Shown: positions 18,989 through 29,166, counted from the first letter of the stretch. The stretch: DNA of 64,000 bases from Solemya velum gill symbiont (GCF_000787395.1 NZ_JRAA01000001.1:1-64000); one strand, 5' to 3'. Numbers and translations: made by a program. The notes: generated from the letters alone by a model not told the origin.

Positions 18989-21160
18989 ATGACGGAACGA
19001 GTAACAGTTGGCGGTCTGCAGATCGCTACATCCCTGTATGACCTGGTAGCAAAACAGATAGCTCCGGGCACAGGTATTGAGCCAGATGCTTTCTGGTCAT
19101 CTTTTGAAGGGATTATTAATGATCTCGCACCAAAGAACCGTGCATTGCTGGCCAAGCGTGACGACATCCAGGAGAGAATTGACACCTGGCATGTTGAGCG
19201 TAAAGGGCAGGCGCACGATGCTGCTGCCTACAAGCAATTCCTGCAGGAGATTGGTTACCTTCTGCCAGAGGGTGATGACTTCAATGTCACCACGGAGAAT
19301 GTTGACCCCGAGATCGCGAGCATCGCGGGTCCTCAATTGGTTGTGCCGGTGAATAACGCCCGTTATGCACTGAACGCAGCAAATGCACGCTGGGGCAGTC
19401 TCTACGATGGTCTCTATGGTACCGATGCCATTGCAGACAGTGACGGTCTTGAGCGAGGCAAAGAATTTAATCAGAAACGTGCCGAAAAAGTCATAGAAAT
19501 GGCAATGGCGTTTCTTGATGAGGCAGCACCTCTTGCCAATGGAAAGTACGCAGACCTGAAGAGACTGTCTGTCGCCGGTGGCACCTTGCAGGGCGAACTA
19601 ACCTCTGGCGAATTAACCATACTGGAATCTGCTGAACAGCTTTCTGGTTTTCAGGGCGACGAAGGTAATCCTAGCTTAATATTGTTGAAAAACAATGGTC
19701 TGTATATAGAACTTCATGTTAATAGTAGTGATGAAATCGGTAAATTACACCCTGCCGGTTTCAAGGATGTTGTTATCGAGTCTGCTGTTACAACCATCCA
19801 GGATTGCGAGGATTCTGTAGCAGCGGTCGATGCTGAAGATAAATGCACTGTCTATGGCAACTGGCTTGGCCTGATGAAAGGCGACCTTGAAGAGGTCTTC
19901 TATAAGCAGGGCAAGGAAGTGAAGCGCACGTTAAATCCTGATCGTGTTTACACGACTATTAATGGCAGCGAACTGACCCTGCCGGGCCGCAGCCTGATGC
20001 TGGTTCGAAATGTTGGTCACCTGATGACCAATCCGGCGATTCTGGATAAAGACGGCAACGAAGTGCCGGAAGGCATGATGGATGCGATGGTAACTGCTCT
20101 GATTTCAATGCATGACCTGAAGGGAGTTGGCCGTTACAGCAATAGCCGTACCGGCAGCATGTACATCGTTAAGCCAAAGATGCACGGCCCTGAAGAGGTT
20201 GCCCTGACCGTTGAGCTGTTTGGGCGCGTTGAAGAGGCGTTAGGCCTTGCTAAAAACACGCTGAAAGTTGGCATCATGGACGAAGAGCGCCGGACAACGG
20301 TTAACCTCAAAGAGTGTATCCGTGTTGCATCTGAACGTCTGATCTTCATTAATACCGGATTTCTTGATCGTACTGGTGATGAAATGCATACCAGCATGGA
20401 AGCAGGTCCGATGATGCGTAAGGCAGATATGAAAACCCAGCCGTGGATCACTGCCTACGAGGACTGGAATGTCGATACAGGACTGATGTGCGGATTGCAG
20501 GGACACGCACAGATCGGTAAGGGCATGTGGCCTATTCCAGATCAAATGGCGGTGATGATGGAAACCAAGATCGGTCACCCCATGGCTGGTGCAAACTGTG
20601 CATGGGTTCCGTCTCCAACTGCTGCGACACTGCATGCAACCCACTATCACAAGGTCAATGTTGCCGAACGCCAGGCTGAGCTTGCTTCACGTCCTCGCGC
20701 CAGTGTCGATGACATCCTGACTATTCCGCTGCACCCTGATCCATCATCGCTGACAGCAGATGAGATTCAGAACGAACTGGATAACAACGCCCAGGGTATT
20801 CTTGGCTACGTTGTGCGCTGGATTGATGCAGGTATCGGTTGTTCCAAGGTGCCTGATATCAATGATGTCGGACTTATGGAAGACAGGGCGACCTGTCGTA
20901 TATCAAGCCAGCATATGGCCAACTGGCTGCATCATGGTATCTGTGATGAAGCGCAGGTGGTTGAGACCTTCAAGCGCATGGCTGCAGTCGTAGATGGACA
21001 AAACAGCAATGATCCGACTTACAAGGCGATGGCGCCTGCATGTGACGGTACTGCTTTTCAGGCTGCACTCGACCTTGCATTGAAAGGGCGTGAACAGCCG
21101 AGTGGTTACACCGAGCCGTTGCTGCATGCATACCGTCTGAAACTCAAGGCAGAAGGGTAA
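18989..21160 (+). CDS. glcB: malate synthase G
   Basis: 723 aa from the ATG at 18989 ([12 protein letters not shown]), the usual length for isoform G. A longer frame from 18920 adds 23 residues not seen in the family. It condenses glyoxylate with acetyl-CoA to malate. Diagnostic segments are [36 protein letters not shown], the acid/metal region [15 protein letters not shown] and [40 protein letters not shown] follows. It completes the glyoxylate bypass begun by aceA. It follows the sdh operon by 74 bp without a visible terminator and so may be co-transcribed. Confidence 0.96.
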   Translation: MTERVTVGGLQIATSLYDLVAKQIAPGTGIEPDAFWSSFEGIINDLAPKNRALLAKRDDIQERIDTWHVERKGQAHDAAAYKQFLQEIGYLLPEGDDFNVTTENVDPEIASIAGPQLVVPVNNARYALNAANARWGSLYDGLYGTDAIADSDGLERGKEFNQKRAEKVIEMAMAFLDEAAPLANGKYADLKRLSVAGGTLQGELTSGELTILESAEQLSGFQGDEGNPSLILLKNNGLYIELHVNSSDEIGKLHPAGFKDVVIESAVTTIQDCEDSVAAVDAEDKCTVYGNWLGLMKGDLEEVFYKQGKEVKRTLNPDRVYTTINGSELTLPGRSLMLVRNVGHLMTNPAILDKDGNEVPEGMMDAMVTALISMHDLKGVGRYSNSRTGSMYIVKPKMHGPEEVALTVELFGRVEEALGLAKNTLKVGIMDEERRTTVNLKECIRVASERLIFINTGFLDRTGDEMHTSMEAGPMMRKADMKTQPWITAYEDWNVDTGLMCGLQGHAQIGKGMWPIPDQMAVMMETKIGHPMAGANCAWVPSPTAATLHATHYHKVNVAERQAELASRPRASVDDILTIPLHPDPSSLTADEIQNELDNNAQGILGYVVRWIDAGIGCSKVPDINDVGLMEDRATCRISSQHMANWLHHGICDEAQVVETFKRMAAVVDGQNSNDPTYKAMAPACDGTAFQAALDLALKGREQPSGYTEPLLHAYRLKLKAEG

Positions 21161-21167
21161 ATACTAA

Positions 21168-21203
21168 TGTAGGAGCCCCGTCCCCCGGGGTGATGCTCCT
21201 ACA
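21168..21203. repeat. REP-like palindrome between glcB and the malic enzyme gene
   Basis: TGTAGGAGC and GCTCCTACA pair, with an inner CCCCG/CGGGG stem. The GTAGGAGC...GCTCCTAC form is a common REP element of gammaproteobacteria mobilised by RAYT transposases. It might act as a terminator or mRNA-stabilising hairpin. Only one copy is seen in this window. Confidence 0.7.
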
Positions 21204-21232
21204 GATAATTAATAACCGGACAAGGGATAACC

Positions 21233-22969
21233 ATGGCACATATCAGCCGCTACTTTGACTACAAGCTCGACGAGAATGGCGAGGGCTATCTGGAAGTCGC
21301 ATTGAAAGGCATGGCGCTGTTGCGCATGAATGCAACCAACAAGGGTACTGCTTTTCCACTTAAGGAACGCAGGACTTTAGGACTTGAGGGTTTGCTGCCG
21401 CCAAAGGTGCTGACACTTCAGCAGCAGGCTGACAGAGTCTACAAGAGTTTTATTACCAAGCCGGACGATATCTCAAAGTACCAGATGTTACGTGCCACGC
21501 AAGAACGTAACGAGGTGGTCTTTTACCGCGTACTTGCTGATCATCTCGAGGAGATGATGCCTATTGTCTATACACCAACTGTTGGTAAGGCAGTACAAGA
21601 ATACAGCAGCCTGTATAAGTCGGCACGAGGTATGACCTTCTGCCCTAATACAATCGATCGTGCCGATGAGCTTGTCAGCAACTACCCATGGCAGGACGTG
21701 CGCATGATCGTTGCCACGGATTCATCAGCGATTCTCGGTATTGGTGACCAGGGCCATGGTGGTCTTGCCATCAGTATCGGCAAGCTGGCTCTCTACACTG
21801 CTGGTGCAGGTGTCAGTCCTTTCCATACCATGCCGGTTCACCTCGATGTTGGTACAGATCGCGATGACCTGTTGGCTGATCCGGAATACCTGGGTTATCC
21901 GGAAAAGCGTATCACCGGCGATGAGTACATGGATTTTGTCGAAAAGTTTGTTGATTCGGTTGAATCCCGGTGGCCGAAGGCAGTCATTCAGTGGGAGGAT
22001 TTCGCAAAGGATATCGCCTACAAGGTGCTCGACCGTTACAAGGATCGCATTCCATGCTTTAACGATGATATCCAGGGTACGGGCGCAACTGTGCTTGCCG
22101 GTCTTCTGACTGCATGCAAATCACGCAACCTGTCAATCGCAGACCAGAAGATCGTTGTGGTTGGTGCAGGTGCCGGTGGTGTCGGTGTTGCGCGAGCTAT
22201 CCAGGCAGGCCTCGTTGATGCGGGTCTTAGCGTCGAGCAGGCACGTCGGCAGATGTTCGTTATGGATATCGATGGCCTTGTCGTGGAAGGACATACTGAC
22301 GAAGAATACAAATTTCAGACTTGTCAGTATGAAGATACCTATGCAGATTGGGACATCAAAGGTGAAAGACCGGATCTGGAAGAGGTTGTACGCTTTGGTA
22401 AGCCAACTGTACTACTTGGCCTAACTGGCTGTACCGGGCTCTTTGGTGAAGAGTTGGTACGAGCAATGGCAGAGAATTGTGAGCACCCGATGATCTTCCC
22501 TCTGTCTAATCCGACTACACGTTGCGAAGCGACACCTGATGATCTCTACAAGTGGACTGACGGCCGAGCCGTGGTTTCAACCGGTAGTCCATTCGCACCG
22601 GTAAAGTGGGAAGGTAAAGAGCATCCAATCGGGCAGGGCAATAACGCCTTTGTATTCCCGGGTATCGGCTTTGCCACGATTCTTGGCAAGTGTAACCGTA
22701 TCAGTGATGCAATGATTCTTGAGTCTGCTTTTGCACTGGCAGACTATACTGAAGAGTATTATCTGAAACAGGGGCTGATTTTCCCTCCCGTGTCGGCACT
22801 GCGTGATGTGAGTCTCTATGTCACCGCACGCGTTCTGAAGAAGGCATTGGAAGATGGCTCTGCAGAACGACCGGAATTCGCAGGTATGTCTGTTGATGAG
22901 CTGGAAGCTTACGCTACATCACGTGCATGGGAGCCGAAATATCTTCGCTTTGTTCCCAAGGCGGAATAA
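21233..22969 (+). CDS. malic enzyme (malate dehydrogenase, oxaloacetate-decarboxylating)
   Basis: 578 aa, the long malic enzyme form related to E. coli MaeA and eukaryotic enzymes. It turns malate into pyruvate and CO2. The catalytic Tyr is in MPIVYTPTVGKAVQEYS, the Lys lies in the GLAISIGKLALYTAGAGVSP region, and metal-binding residues are in FNDDIQGTGATVLAGLL. The dinucleotide fold is VVVGAGAGGVGVARAI. NAD versus NADP preference cannot be read with confidence. In context it links the glyoxylate bypass, which makes malate, to pyruvate for PEP synthase or acetyl-CoA. Confidence 0.93.
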   Translation: MAHISRYFDYKLDENGEGYLEVALKGMALLRMNATNKGTAFPLKERRTLGLEGLLPPKVLTLQQQADRVYKSFITKPDDISKYQMLRATQERNEVVFYRVLADHLEEMMPIVYTPTVGKAVQEYSSLYKSARGMTFCPNTIDRADELVSNYPWQDVRMIVATDSSAILGIGDQGHGGLAISIGKLALYTAGAGVSPFHTMPVHLDVGTDRDDLLADPEYLGYPEKRITGDEYMDFVEKFVDSVESRWPKAVIQWEDFAKDIAYKVLDRYKDRIPCFNDDIQGTGATVLAGLLTACKSRNLSIADQKIVVVGAGAGGVGVARAIQAGLVDAGLSVEQARRQMFVMDIDGLVVEGHTDEEYKFQTCQYEDTYADWDIKGERPDLEEVVRFGKPTVLLGLTGCTGLFGEELVRAMAENCEHPMIFPLSNPTTRCEATPDDLYKWTDGRAVVSTGSPFAPVKWEGKEHPIGQGNNAFVFPGIGFATILGKCNRISDAMILESAFALADYTEEYYLKQGLIFPPVSALRDVSLYVTARVLKKALEDGSAERPEFAGMSVDELEAYATSRAWEPKYLRFVPKAE

Positions 22970-22997
22970 TACCGTCTAACCGGAGGAGGTGTGTGAG

Positions 22998-23423
22998 ATG
23001 AATACTGAATTACACGAGATATCACCCAAGGCTGCTTGGGAAATGATCAAAAACGATCCGCGTACCGTACTGATCGACGTGCGCTCCTCGATGGAGTACC
23101 TGTTTGTCGGTCATCCTAAGGGTGCTGTGCATGTACCATGGATCGACGAGCCTGACTGGGACATCAATCCGCATTTTACTACTGACGTTCGCAAGCTGAT
23201 GCTGGGAGGGCTCTCCTGTGACAAGGAAGATGGCTGCGTACCAGTGATTCTCATCTGCCGCAGCGGCAAGCGATCCCGGGAAGCGGGTGAGGTGCTGGTC
23301 GAGAATGGCCTAAAGAATATCTATAACATTGATGAAGGTTTCGAAGGTGAACTGGACGATGATCACCACCGCAGCACGGTAGGTGGTTGGCGCTTCCATG
23401 GCTTGCCGTGGGAACAGTGTTAA
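22998..23423 (+). CDS. rhodanese-domain protein
   Basis: 141 aa from the ATG at 22998, preceded by GGAGGAGG. A single rhodanese domain starts with ISPKAAWEMIKNDPRTVLIDVRSSMEY. The active-site loop ICRSGKRSREA holds the catalytic Cys, and IYNIDEGFEGELDDDHHRSTVGGW is typical of cytosolic single-domain forms. Such proteins carry a persulfide sulfur on the Cys. The physiological acceptor is unknown. It follows the malic enzyme by 28 bp and is closed by a terminator, so it is probably the last gene of that transcript. Confidence 0.88.
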   Translation: MNTELHEISPKAAWEMIKNDPRTVLIDVRSSMEYLFVGHPKGAVHVPWIDEPDWDINPHFTTDVRKLMLGGLSCDKEDGCVPVILICRSGKRSREAGEVLVENGLKNIYNIDEGFEGELDDDHHRSTVGGWRFHGLPWEQC

Positions 23424-23451
23424 TCGCTGTTTGATATGAAACAACCAAGAG

Positions 23452-23473
23452 CCCCGCAATTGCGGGGTTTTTT
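23452..23473 (+). terminator. Rho-independent terminator after the rhodanese gene
   Basis: Perfect palindromic stem CCCCGCAATTGCGGGG followed by six T. Confidence 0.92.
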
Positions 23474-23591
23474 ATTTGCTAATACTCACTGAATAAAGAA
23501 CAACAGTAGAAGAGGATCTTTCGTATCCAGGCATGCATGGCAGACTCATGCATATAATGGCTGTACTAATGCAGGTGATTGAGCAAGACAA

Positions 23592-24245
23592 ATGGAATAT
23601 GAAAAGAGTGGGTTGAACAGGGTCAAAAGAGGCCGCAAGAATTCGAGTTATGACCAGGAGGTCGTTTATTCCATCCTGGATGATAGTGAAGTGTGTAGCG
23701 TGGCGTTCAATGTTGATGGTAAGGCACATGTCCAGCCAATCAATTTCGGACGCAGTGGTGACAAGCTGTATATGCATGGATCATCAAAAAACCGTATGAC
23801 ATCTGCATTACTGGATTCTGGTGAGGTTTCGCTAAGTGTCATGACCCTGGACGGGATGAAACTGACAAGATCGGCTTTCAAGCACAGCGTTAACTACCGT
23901 TCAGTAGTGGTTTTTGGAAGCGTTCGTGAACTGACCACTGATGAAGAAAAGTTGGAAGGTTTAAAAGCGATTGTGAACCATTTTGTTCCAGGCAGATGGG
24001 ATTACTGCAGGGCGCCAAACCGGAAGGAGCTGAAAGCTACACGAGTGATTGAAGTCGAGATTCAAACAGCATCAGCGAAAATTGATGAATATCCACCAGC
24101 GGATGAACAGGAAGATTATGCGCTGGGCTATTGGTCCGGAACGATTCCTGTCAAGACAACATACTTGCCGCCTGTGCCGGACGAAAAATTAAGAGATGGT
24201 ATAGAGATCCCGCAACATGTTCTAGATTTTCTGGAGAGTAGATAA
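23592..24245 (+). CDS. pyridoxamine 5'-phosphate oxidase-like flavin-binding protein
   Basis: 217 aa. The split-barrel Pyridox_ox_2 / NimA-like family is suggested by VVYSILDDSEVCSVAFNVDGKAHVQPINFGRSGDKLYMHGSSKNRM, followed by VSLSVMTLDGMKLTRSAFKHSVNYRSVVVFG. The C-terminal part (YALGYWSGTIPVKTTYLPPVPDEKL) is usual for the family's members with FMN or F420-like cofactors. The substrate is unknown. It is monocistronic between two terminators and convergent with acnB. Confidence 0.82.
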   Translation: MEYEKSGLNRVKRGRKNSSYDQEVVYSILDDSEVCSVAFNVDGKAHVQPINFGRSGDKLYMHGSSKNRMTSALLDSGEVSLSVMTLDGMKLTRSAFKHSVNYRSVVVFGSVRELTTDEEKLEGLKAIVNHFVPGRWDYCRAPNRKELKATRVIEVEIQTASAKIDEYPPADEQEDYALGYWSGTIPVKTTYLPPVPDEKLRDGIEIPQHVLDFLESR

Positions 24246-24278
24246 AAAAACGGCATAGCCTTTTGGGCCATGCCGTTT
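24244..24278 (-). terminator. terminator between the flavin-binding protein gene and acnB
   Basis: AAACGGCATAGCC/GGCCATGCCGTTT stem with a T-rich loop. On the minus strand it is followed by a run of seven T, so it ends acnB transcripts. It may also work for the plus strand. Confidence 0.85.
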
Positions 24279-24307
24279 CAGCTTACACGATTGTGTGAAG
24301 CTGGTCC

Positions 24308-26905
24308 TTAAGCTGCTACCACGGGAATTACTGAGGCAGCGGCCTTCTGGTAGCTCTCGATTTGATCGAAGTTGAGATAGCGATAGATATCATCAGCCAT
24401 GGTGTCGATATCCGCAGCGTATTCCATGTACTCCTCAACACTTGGCAGCTTGCCGAGAATCGCAGCAACTGCAGCCAGTTCGGCTGAGGCAAGGAAAACA
24501 TCCGCGCCGGTACCGAGACGATTCGGGAAGTTACGTGTTGAGGTCGAAACTGCAGTTGAGTTCTCGGCGATACGTGCCTGGTTACCCATGCAGAGTGAAC
24601 AACCCGGCATTTCCGTACGTGCTCCTGCAGATCCGAAAATACTGTAGTAGCCTTCCTCGGTGAGCTGATGTTCGTCCATCTTGGTCGGTGGAGTAATCCA
24701 CAGACGTGTAGGAACAGCACCCTTGACCTTTTCGAGCAGTTTGCCGGCTGCACGGAAGTGGCCAATGTTGGTCATACAGGAACCGATGAAAACCTCGTCA
24801 ATTTTGCGTCCGGCAATTTCAGACAGCGGCTTGACGTCATCAGGGTCGTTGGGGCATGCGAGCAGCGGCTCCTTGACTTCGTTGAGGTCGATTTCGATCA
24901 CTTCGGCGTACTCGGCATCAGCATCAGCATCCATCAACTCAGGGTTGGCCAGCCACGCCTCCATCGCCTCGATACGACGCTCAATGGTGCGCTTGTCACC
25001 ATAGCCTTCCGCGATCATCCACTTCAGCATGGTGATGTTTGAGTTGAGATACTCAATGATCGGTTCCTTGTCGAGCTTGATGGTACAGCCAGCAGCAGAA
25101 CGTTCGGCTGATGCATCAGAGAGTTCGAATGCCTGTTCAACTTTCAGGTCTGGCAGGCCTTCGATCTCGAGGACACGACCGGAGAAGACGTTTTTCTTGC
25201 CGGCTTTCTCAACGGTCAGAAGACCACGCTGGATAGCGGCGTAAGGAATCGCATTGACCAGGTCACGCAGCGTGATACCCGGTTGCATTTCACCTTTGAA
25301 ACGTACCAGTACAGATTCCGGCATATCGAGAGGCATCACACCAGTAGCTGCGGCAAAGGCGACCAGGCCTGAACCGGCAGGGAAGGAGATACCAATCGGG
25401 AAACGGGTGTGTGAATCACCGCCTGTGCCAACAGTGTCAGGCAGCAGCATGCGGTTCAGCCAAGAGTGGATAACACCATCGCCGGGACGCAGTGAAACAC
25501 CGCCGCGGTTCATGATGAAGTCAGGCAGGGTGTGGTGCGTGGTGACGTCAACCGGTTTTGGATAGGCCGCAGTGTGACAGAAAGACTGCATTGTCAGATC
25601 GGCAGAGAAACCGAGGCACGCGAGGTCTTTGAGTTCATCGCGAGTCATTGGACCGGTTGTATCCTGCGAGCCGACTGTGGTCATCTTTGGTTCGCAGTAC
25701 ATACCTGCGCGAACACCTTCGACACCACACGCCTTGCCAACCATTTTCTGTGCCAGCGTATAGCCCTTGCCGGTATCGACGGGATCTTGCGGCTTGAGAA
25801 AGAGGTCGGATGCTTCCATTCCGAGAGCTTCACGCGCACGTGCCGTGAGACCACGGCCGATGATCAGCGGAATACGTCCGCCAGCCTGAACCTCATCGAG
25901 AATGACCTGTGTTTTGAGCTCAAACTTTGCAAGTTCTTCACCACTCTCATGGTTTTTGATGACGCCTTCATATGGATAGATGTCGATGACATCACCCATG
26001 TTGAGCTTTGAGACATCAACCTCGATCGGCAGTGCACCTGCATCTTCCATGGTGTTGAAGAAGATTGGGGCAATCTTGCCACCAAGGCATACGCCACCAG
26101 CGCGCTTGTTGGGGATAAAAGGAATGTCATCTCCCATGTGCCACAGGACAGAGTTGGTTGCTGACTTGCGTGAAGAACCTGTTCCTACGACATCGCCGAC
26201 GTATGCGAGTGGGAAGCCCTTCTGCTTGAGTTCTTCAATCTGCTTGATTGGTCCGACTGCACCCTGGTGATCAGGTGTGATTCCATCACGTTCCATTTTG
26301 AGCATGGCATTGGCATGCAGAGGAATATCAGGACGAGACCAGGCATCTGGTGCAGGTGACAGGTCGTCGGTGTTGGTTTCACCTGGAACCTTGAACACGG
26401 TGACGGTGATTTTTTCTGCCAGCTGAGGACGGCTGGTGAACCATTCGGCATTAGCCCATGATTCAACTACCTGTTTGGCATTCGCATTGCCTGCGTCGGC
26501 CTTTTCCTTGACATCATGGAAGGCATCGAACATCAGCAGTGTGTGAGACAGAGCTTTTGCAGCTGTTGGTGCCAGTGCATCATCATCAAGCGCATCGATC
26601 ATTGGTGCGATGTTGTAACCACCAAGCATGGAGCCAAGCAATTCAACGGCGCTGACCTTGTCGATGAGAGGGGATTCGGCTTCGCCCTTGGCGATAGCGG
26701 CAAGGAAACCTGCCTTGACGTATGCGGCGTCATCAACACCAGCTGGTACACGGTTTGTCAGCAGGTCGAGCAAGAACTCTTCTTCACCTGCCGGGGGATT
26801 CTTGACTAACTCGACGAGTTCAGCAGTCTGCTGTGCATCAAGTGGTTTGGGTACGATGCCTTCTGCGGCTCGTTCCTCTACGTGGGATCTGTAGTTTTCC
26901 AACAT
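24308..26905 (-). CDS. acnB: bifunctional aconitate hydratase 2 / 2-methylisocitrate dehydratase
   Basis: 865 aa, the AcnB length. The HEAT-like N-terminal domain comes first ([38 protein letters not shown]). The swivel domain follows, then the Fe-S domains with cluster ligands in [13 protein letters not shown] and [12 protein letters not shown], plus the earlier [16 protein letters not shown] segment. It interconverts citrate and isocitrate and can hydrate 2-methyl-cis-aconitate, so it could serve both the TCA and methylcitrate cycles encoded nearby. AGGAGG precedes the start. I saw no copy of the shared operator box at its promoter. Confidence 0.97.
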   Translation of the reverse strand: MLENYRSHVEERAAEGIVPKPLDAQQTAELVELVKNPPAGEEEFLLDLLTNRVPAGVDDAAYVKAGFLAAIAKGEAESPLIDKVSAVELLGSMLGGYNIAPMIDALDDDALAPTAAKALSHTLLMFDAFHDVKEKADAGNANAKQVVESWANAEWFTSRPQLAEKITVTVFKVPGETNTDDLSPAPDAWSRPDIPLHANAMLKMERDGITPDHQGAVGPIKQIEELKQKGFPLAYVGDVVGTGSSRKSATNSVLWHMGDDIPFIPNKRAGGVCLGGKIAPIFFNTMEDAGALPIEVDVSKLNMGDVIDIYPYEGVIKNHESGEELAKFELKTQVILDEVQAGGRIPLIIGRGLTARAREALGMEASDLFLKPQDPVDTGKGYTLAQKMVGKACGVEGVRAGMYCEPKMTTVGSQDTTGPMTRDELKDLACLGFSADLTMQSFCHTAAYPKPVDVTTHHTLPDFIMNRGGVSLRPGDGVIHSWLNRMLLPDTVGTGGDSHTRFPIGISFPAGSGLVAFAAATGVMPLDMPESVLVRFKGEMQPGITLRDLVNAIPYAAIQRGLLTVEKAGKKNVFSGRVLEIEGLPDLKVEQAFELSDASAERSAAGCTIKLDKEPIIEYLNSNITMLKWMIAEGYGDKRTIERRIEAMEAWLANPELMDADADAEYAEVIEIDLNEVKEPLLACPNDPDDVKPLSEIAGRKIDEVFIGSCMTNIGHFRAAGKLLEKVKGAVPTRLWITPPTKMDEHQLTEEGYYSIFGSAGARTEMPGCSLCMGNQARIAENSTAVSTSTRNFPNRLGTGADVFLASAELAAVAAILGKLPSVEEYMEYAADIDTMADDIYRYLNFDQIESYQKAAASVIPVVAA

Positions 26906-27006
26906 TTTATTATTTCCTCCTAATCGATGCGGAAAGGGGGGCTGTTACTGGTGTAGTCCCCGGGTAATCTTCCTGCATTCTCTGTAAGGCATCCTGTTTC
27001 AAAATG

Positions 27007-27032
27007 CAGCCTGCCGGATTACCGGCAGGCTG
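27007..27032 (-). terminator. hairpin after phaB
   Basis: Perfect 11-bp stem CAGCCTGCCGG/CCGGCAGGCTG with a 4-nt loop, 14 bp after the phaB stop. The T stretch that follows on the minus strand is short. Confidence 0.75.
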
Positions 27033-27046
27033 TCATTCACGGCTAT

Positions 27047-27793
27047 TTAGTGAATAAACATACCGCCGTTGACTGGCAGGTTTGCGCCGGTCATAAACGA
27101 GTTTGCATCATCAGTGCAGAAGGTGACTGCAAGTGCAATTTCTTCCGGCTGTGCCATACGCCCCATTGGAATCTGCTTGATGATTGAATCGAGTACTTCC
27201 TGTGCAATCAGTGCGGTCATGTCAGTCTCGACATATCCCGGTGAAACCGTGTTGACGGTAACATTCTTGCGTGCGCCTTCCTGTGCAACAGCCATGGTGA
27301 AGCCGTGCAGTCCGGCTTTTGCAGCAGAGTAGTTGGCCTGGCCAAACTGACCCTTCTGGCCGTTAATTGAAGAGATGTTAACGATGCGGCCAAAACCACG
27401 CTCGGTCATGCCCAGGAATACCTGGCGAGTGACATTGTATGCAGAGTTGAGGTTGGTGTTGATAACCGCATTCCACATGTCAGGAGTCATACCCTTAAGG
27501 GTCTTGTCGCGAGTGATTCCTGCGCAGTTAACAAGAATTGAAACCGGACCGAATTCCTCTTCGATTGATTTAATCATTTCGCCAACAGCGTCATAGTCAG
27601 TTACGTCTGCGCCCGCAATACCGATGTCATAGCCAGCTTCTTTCTGTTCTGCCTGCCAGGCTTCTGCATTTTCCTTTTCTGGAGGGAAGTAGTTGGCAAC
27701 AACCTTGCGTCCCTGGTCAGTCAGAGCTCTGCAGAGAGTGGTGCCAATGCCACCGGTTCCGCCGGTAACGAGTGCAATTTTTGTATCAGACAT
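27047..27793 (-). CDS. phaB: acetoacetyl-CoA reductase (NADPH)
   Basis: 248 aa short-chain dehydrogenase. Reduces acetoacetyl-CoA to (R)-3-hydroxybutyryl-CoA, the PHA monomer. The cofactor motif is TGGTGGIGTTLC; the catalytic Ser is in NISSINGQKGQFGQ and YSAAKAG holds Tyr and Lys. Residues GQFGQANYSAAKAGLHGFTMA are typical of PhaB rather than FabG. A GGAGG Shine-Dalgarno is present. A terminator immediately upstream separates it from phaP, so it has its own promoter in the short gap or is reached by read-through. Confidence 0.94.
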   Translation of the reverse strand: MSDTKIALVTGGTGGIGTTLCRALTDQGRKVVANYFPPEKENAEAWQAEQKEAGYDIGIAGADVTDYDAVGEMIKSIEEEFGPVSILVNCAGITRDKTLKGMTPDMWNAVINTNLNSAYNVTRQVFLGMTERGFGRIVNISSINGQKGQFGQANYSAAKAGLHGFTMAVAQEGARKNVTVNTVSPGYVETDMTALIAQEVLDSIIKQIPMGRMAQPEEIALAVTFCTDDANSFMTGANLPVNGGMFIH

Positions 27794-27828
27794 TTTCTAT
27801 CCTCCGGAAATGGACATTAATTAAAAAC

Positions 27829-27849
27829 AAAAAAAGGCCGTAATCGGCC
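27829..27849 (-). terminator. Rho-independent terminator of the phasin transcript
   Basis: GGCCG/CGGCC stem with a TAAT-type loop, followed on the minus strand by seven T and a further T-rich stretch. Confidence 0.85.
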
Positions 27850-27861
27850 ATAGAGTATACA

Positions 27862-27940
27862 GTTCAATAACAATGCATTATTGCATTAGTATTGAATTGA
27901 GTGGTTGACTCGACGGCAGTGCCAAATGCACTGCCGTCGA
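27862..27940 (-). other. two extra hairpins between phaP and its terminator
   Basis: A perfect 13-bp stem TCGACGGCAGTGC/GCACTGCCGTCGA (27910-27940) lies 11 bp after the phaP stop. A second AT-rich stem follows, formed by TTCAATA and AATGCA arms against TGCATT and TATTGAA (27862-27897). They may stabilise the abundant phasin mRNA. Neither has a proper T-run. Confidence 0.6.
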
Positions 27941-27951
27941 TTGAAAAGTAA

Positions 27952-28329
27952 TTATGCAGCTTTTTGCTTCGCAGCAGCAGTTACTTTTTCAACATTTGCT
28001 TCAGCAGTCTTTACGTTCTCTTCAACGAGAGAGCTGATGCCTTCCTGTGCGTCTTTCAGCATGGCAGTAACTTCTTTGTAGTTACCAACCATTTTTTCGC
28101 CACATGAACGAACGATCTCGCTCTGCAGGCTCATTGCTTCTTTGACGTCTTTGACTGAAGAGAGCTTCTCAGCATTTTCCTGAGCAGACTCAACGCAGCT
28201 GCTTACCATCTCAGCTTGCTTCTCAACCAGGTCCTGCATGGTTGCGACGTTGGTTTCTGCCAGCTTTTTGAAAGCAGAGTACATGTCTTCAGTCATTTTG
28301 TTTGTCAGTTCAATCCACTGTGTATTCAT
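27952..28329 (-). CDS. phaP: phasin (PHA granule-associated protein)
   Basis: 125 aa from the ATG at 28329; the frame extends 3 codons to a GTG, but MNTQWIELTNKM is the natural start. It is all-helical and amphipathic, rich in Ala, Glu, Lys and Val, with no hydrophobic core segment, as in the phasin_2 family (MYSAFKKLAETNVATMQDLVEKQAEMVSS...). Phasins coat PHA granules and control their size. A strong consensus promoter with three operator boxes drives it, which implies tightly regulated, high-level expression. phaR lies directly upstream on the same strand. Confidence 0.92.
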   Translation of the reverse strand: MNTQWIELTNKMTEDMYSAFKKLAETNVATMQDLVEKQAEMVSSCVESAQENAEKLSSVKDVKEAMSLQSEIVRSCGEKMVGNYKEVTAMLKDAQEGISSLVEENVKTAEANVEKVTAAAKQKAA

Positions 28330-28365
28330 TTTGATCACCCTATGTATTATGAAGAAAAATTATGC

Positions 28366-28426
28366 TTGTTGCAACGCAACATTGTGCAATGCACAAAAAT
28401 ATAGATGTTGCAGTGCACAAAGTCAA
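28366..28426 (-). promoter_or_regulatory. phaP promoter with three tandem operator boxes
   Basis: On the minus strand TTGACT (28421-28426), a 17-bp spacer and TATATT (28398-28403) make a near-consensus sigma-70 promoter. Box 3 (28406-28420, TGTTGCAGTGCACAA) fills the spacer. Box 2 (28382-28396, TTGTGCAATGCACAA, a perfect 15-bp palindrome) covers the expected start point near 28391. Box 1 (28366-28381, TTGTTGCAACGCAACA) follows. Occupancy of any box should block RNA polymerase, so a repressor is implied. Confidence 0.82.
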
Positions 28427-28516
28427 GTATTTTTCGTAAATATTTTTTACAGGGGGAATGAAAAATGCCCCGGAAAACTGGTAATCGAGGCATTTGTTGT
28501 GTTTTCTTGCAGGGAA

Positions 28517-28999
28517 TTACTTCTCTTTTTTGGTGTTGACGCCCATTGCGTTGAAGAAGTCATTCTGCATGTTTTTCCATAGTTCCACGTTCGATTCACC
28601 GAGGTCAGACCAGAATTTCATCGGACTTCCACCTGCCAGAAGGTCTTTCATCTGGGTCTGGATGGCTTCCTGCTGGTCCTGGAAAAAGCTCAGGCTGCGA
28701 TCGATGAACATCGAAAAGCCCTGATGAGAAGTGTCGCTGTAGTAGCGAATGAAGTTCTGCAGGTTGTCGTTTGAGAACAGTGGGTCGTTGTCAGATTCTT
28801 GTTCGATAATGATTTGCAGCAGGATGTTTCGCGTGATGTCTTCACCGGAGTTGGTATCGACAACTTTCATCGGAGTATTCTTGACGACCAGTTCCCTCAC
28901 TTCGGGAAGAGTGATGTAGCGACTCTCCTCCGTATCGTAGAGACGGCGGTTGGGGTACTTCTTGATGATGCGAACCTGTTCGTTTTCTTGCTCGGTCAT
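28517..28999 (-). CDS. phaR: polyhydroxyalkanoate synthesis repressor PhaR
   Basis: 160 aa. The N-terminal PHB_acc_N DNA-binding domain is diagnostic: IIKKYPNRRLYDTEESRYIT followed by LPEVRELVVKNTPMKVVDTNSGEDITRNILLQIIIEQE. A PHB_acc repeat follows, with LQNFIRYYSDTSHQGFSMFIDRSL. PhaR binds both PHA and DNA; in other bacteria it represses phasin and PHA genes until granules appear and titrate it. It lies just upstream of phaP, whose promoter carries three operator boxes, making PhaR the likely ligand, though this is inferred. Confidence 0.95.
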   Translation of the reverse strand: MTEQENEQVRIIKKYPNRRLYDTEESRYITLPEVRELVVKNTPMKVVDTNSGEDITRNILLQIIIEQESDNDPLFSNDNLQNFIRYYSDTSHQGFSMFIDRSLSFFQDQQEAIQTQMKDLLAGGSPMKFWSDLGESNVELWKNMQNDFFNAMGVNTKKEK

Positions 29000-29056
29000 G
29001 AAATTTCATCCTGCAATATTGGTTAGTATTATTTTAACCTATTATGAGACTGGTTT

Positions 29057-29070
29057 TTCGCTATGCACAA
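29057..29070 (+). promoter_or_regulatory. weak match to the shared operator box upstream of phaR
   Basis: TTCGCTATGCACAA keeps the right half (ATGCACAA) of the box but has a degenerate left half. It lies about 60 bp before the phaR start and could allow autoregulation. Low confidence. Confidence 0.3.
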
Positions 29071-29166
29071 ACTTTATCTATAAAAATATCTTTATGTGGG
29101 ATAAGAATTAATGCGATGTTCCTTATTATTGAGTGATCGGAACCAGTTTAGTTCATCGCGATAACA

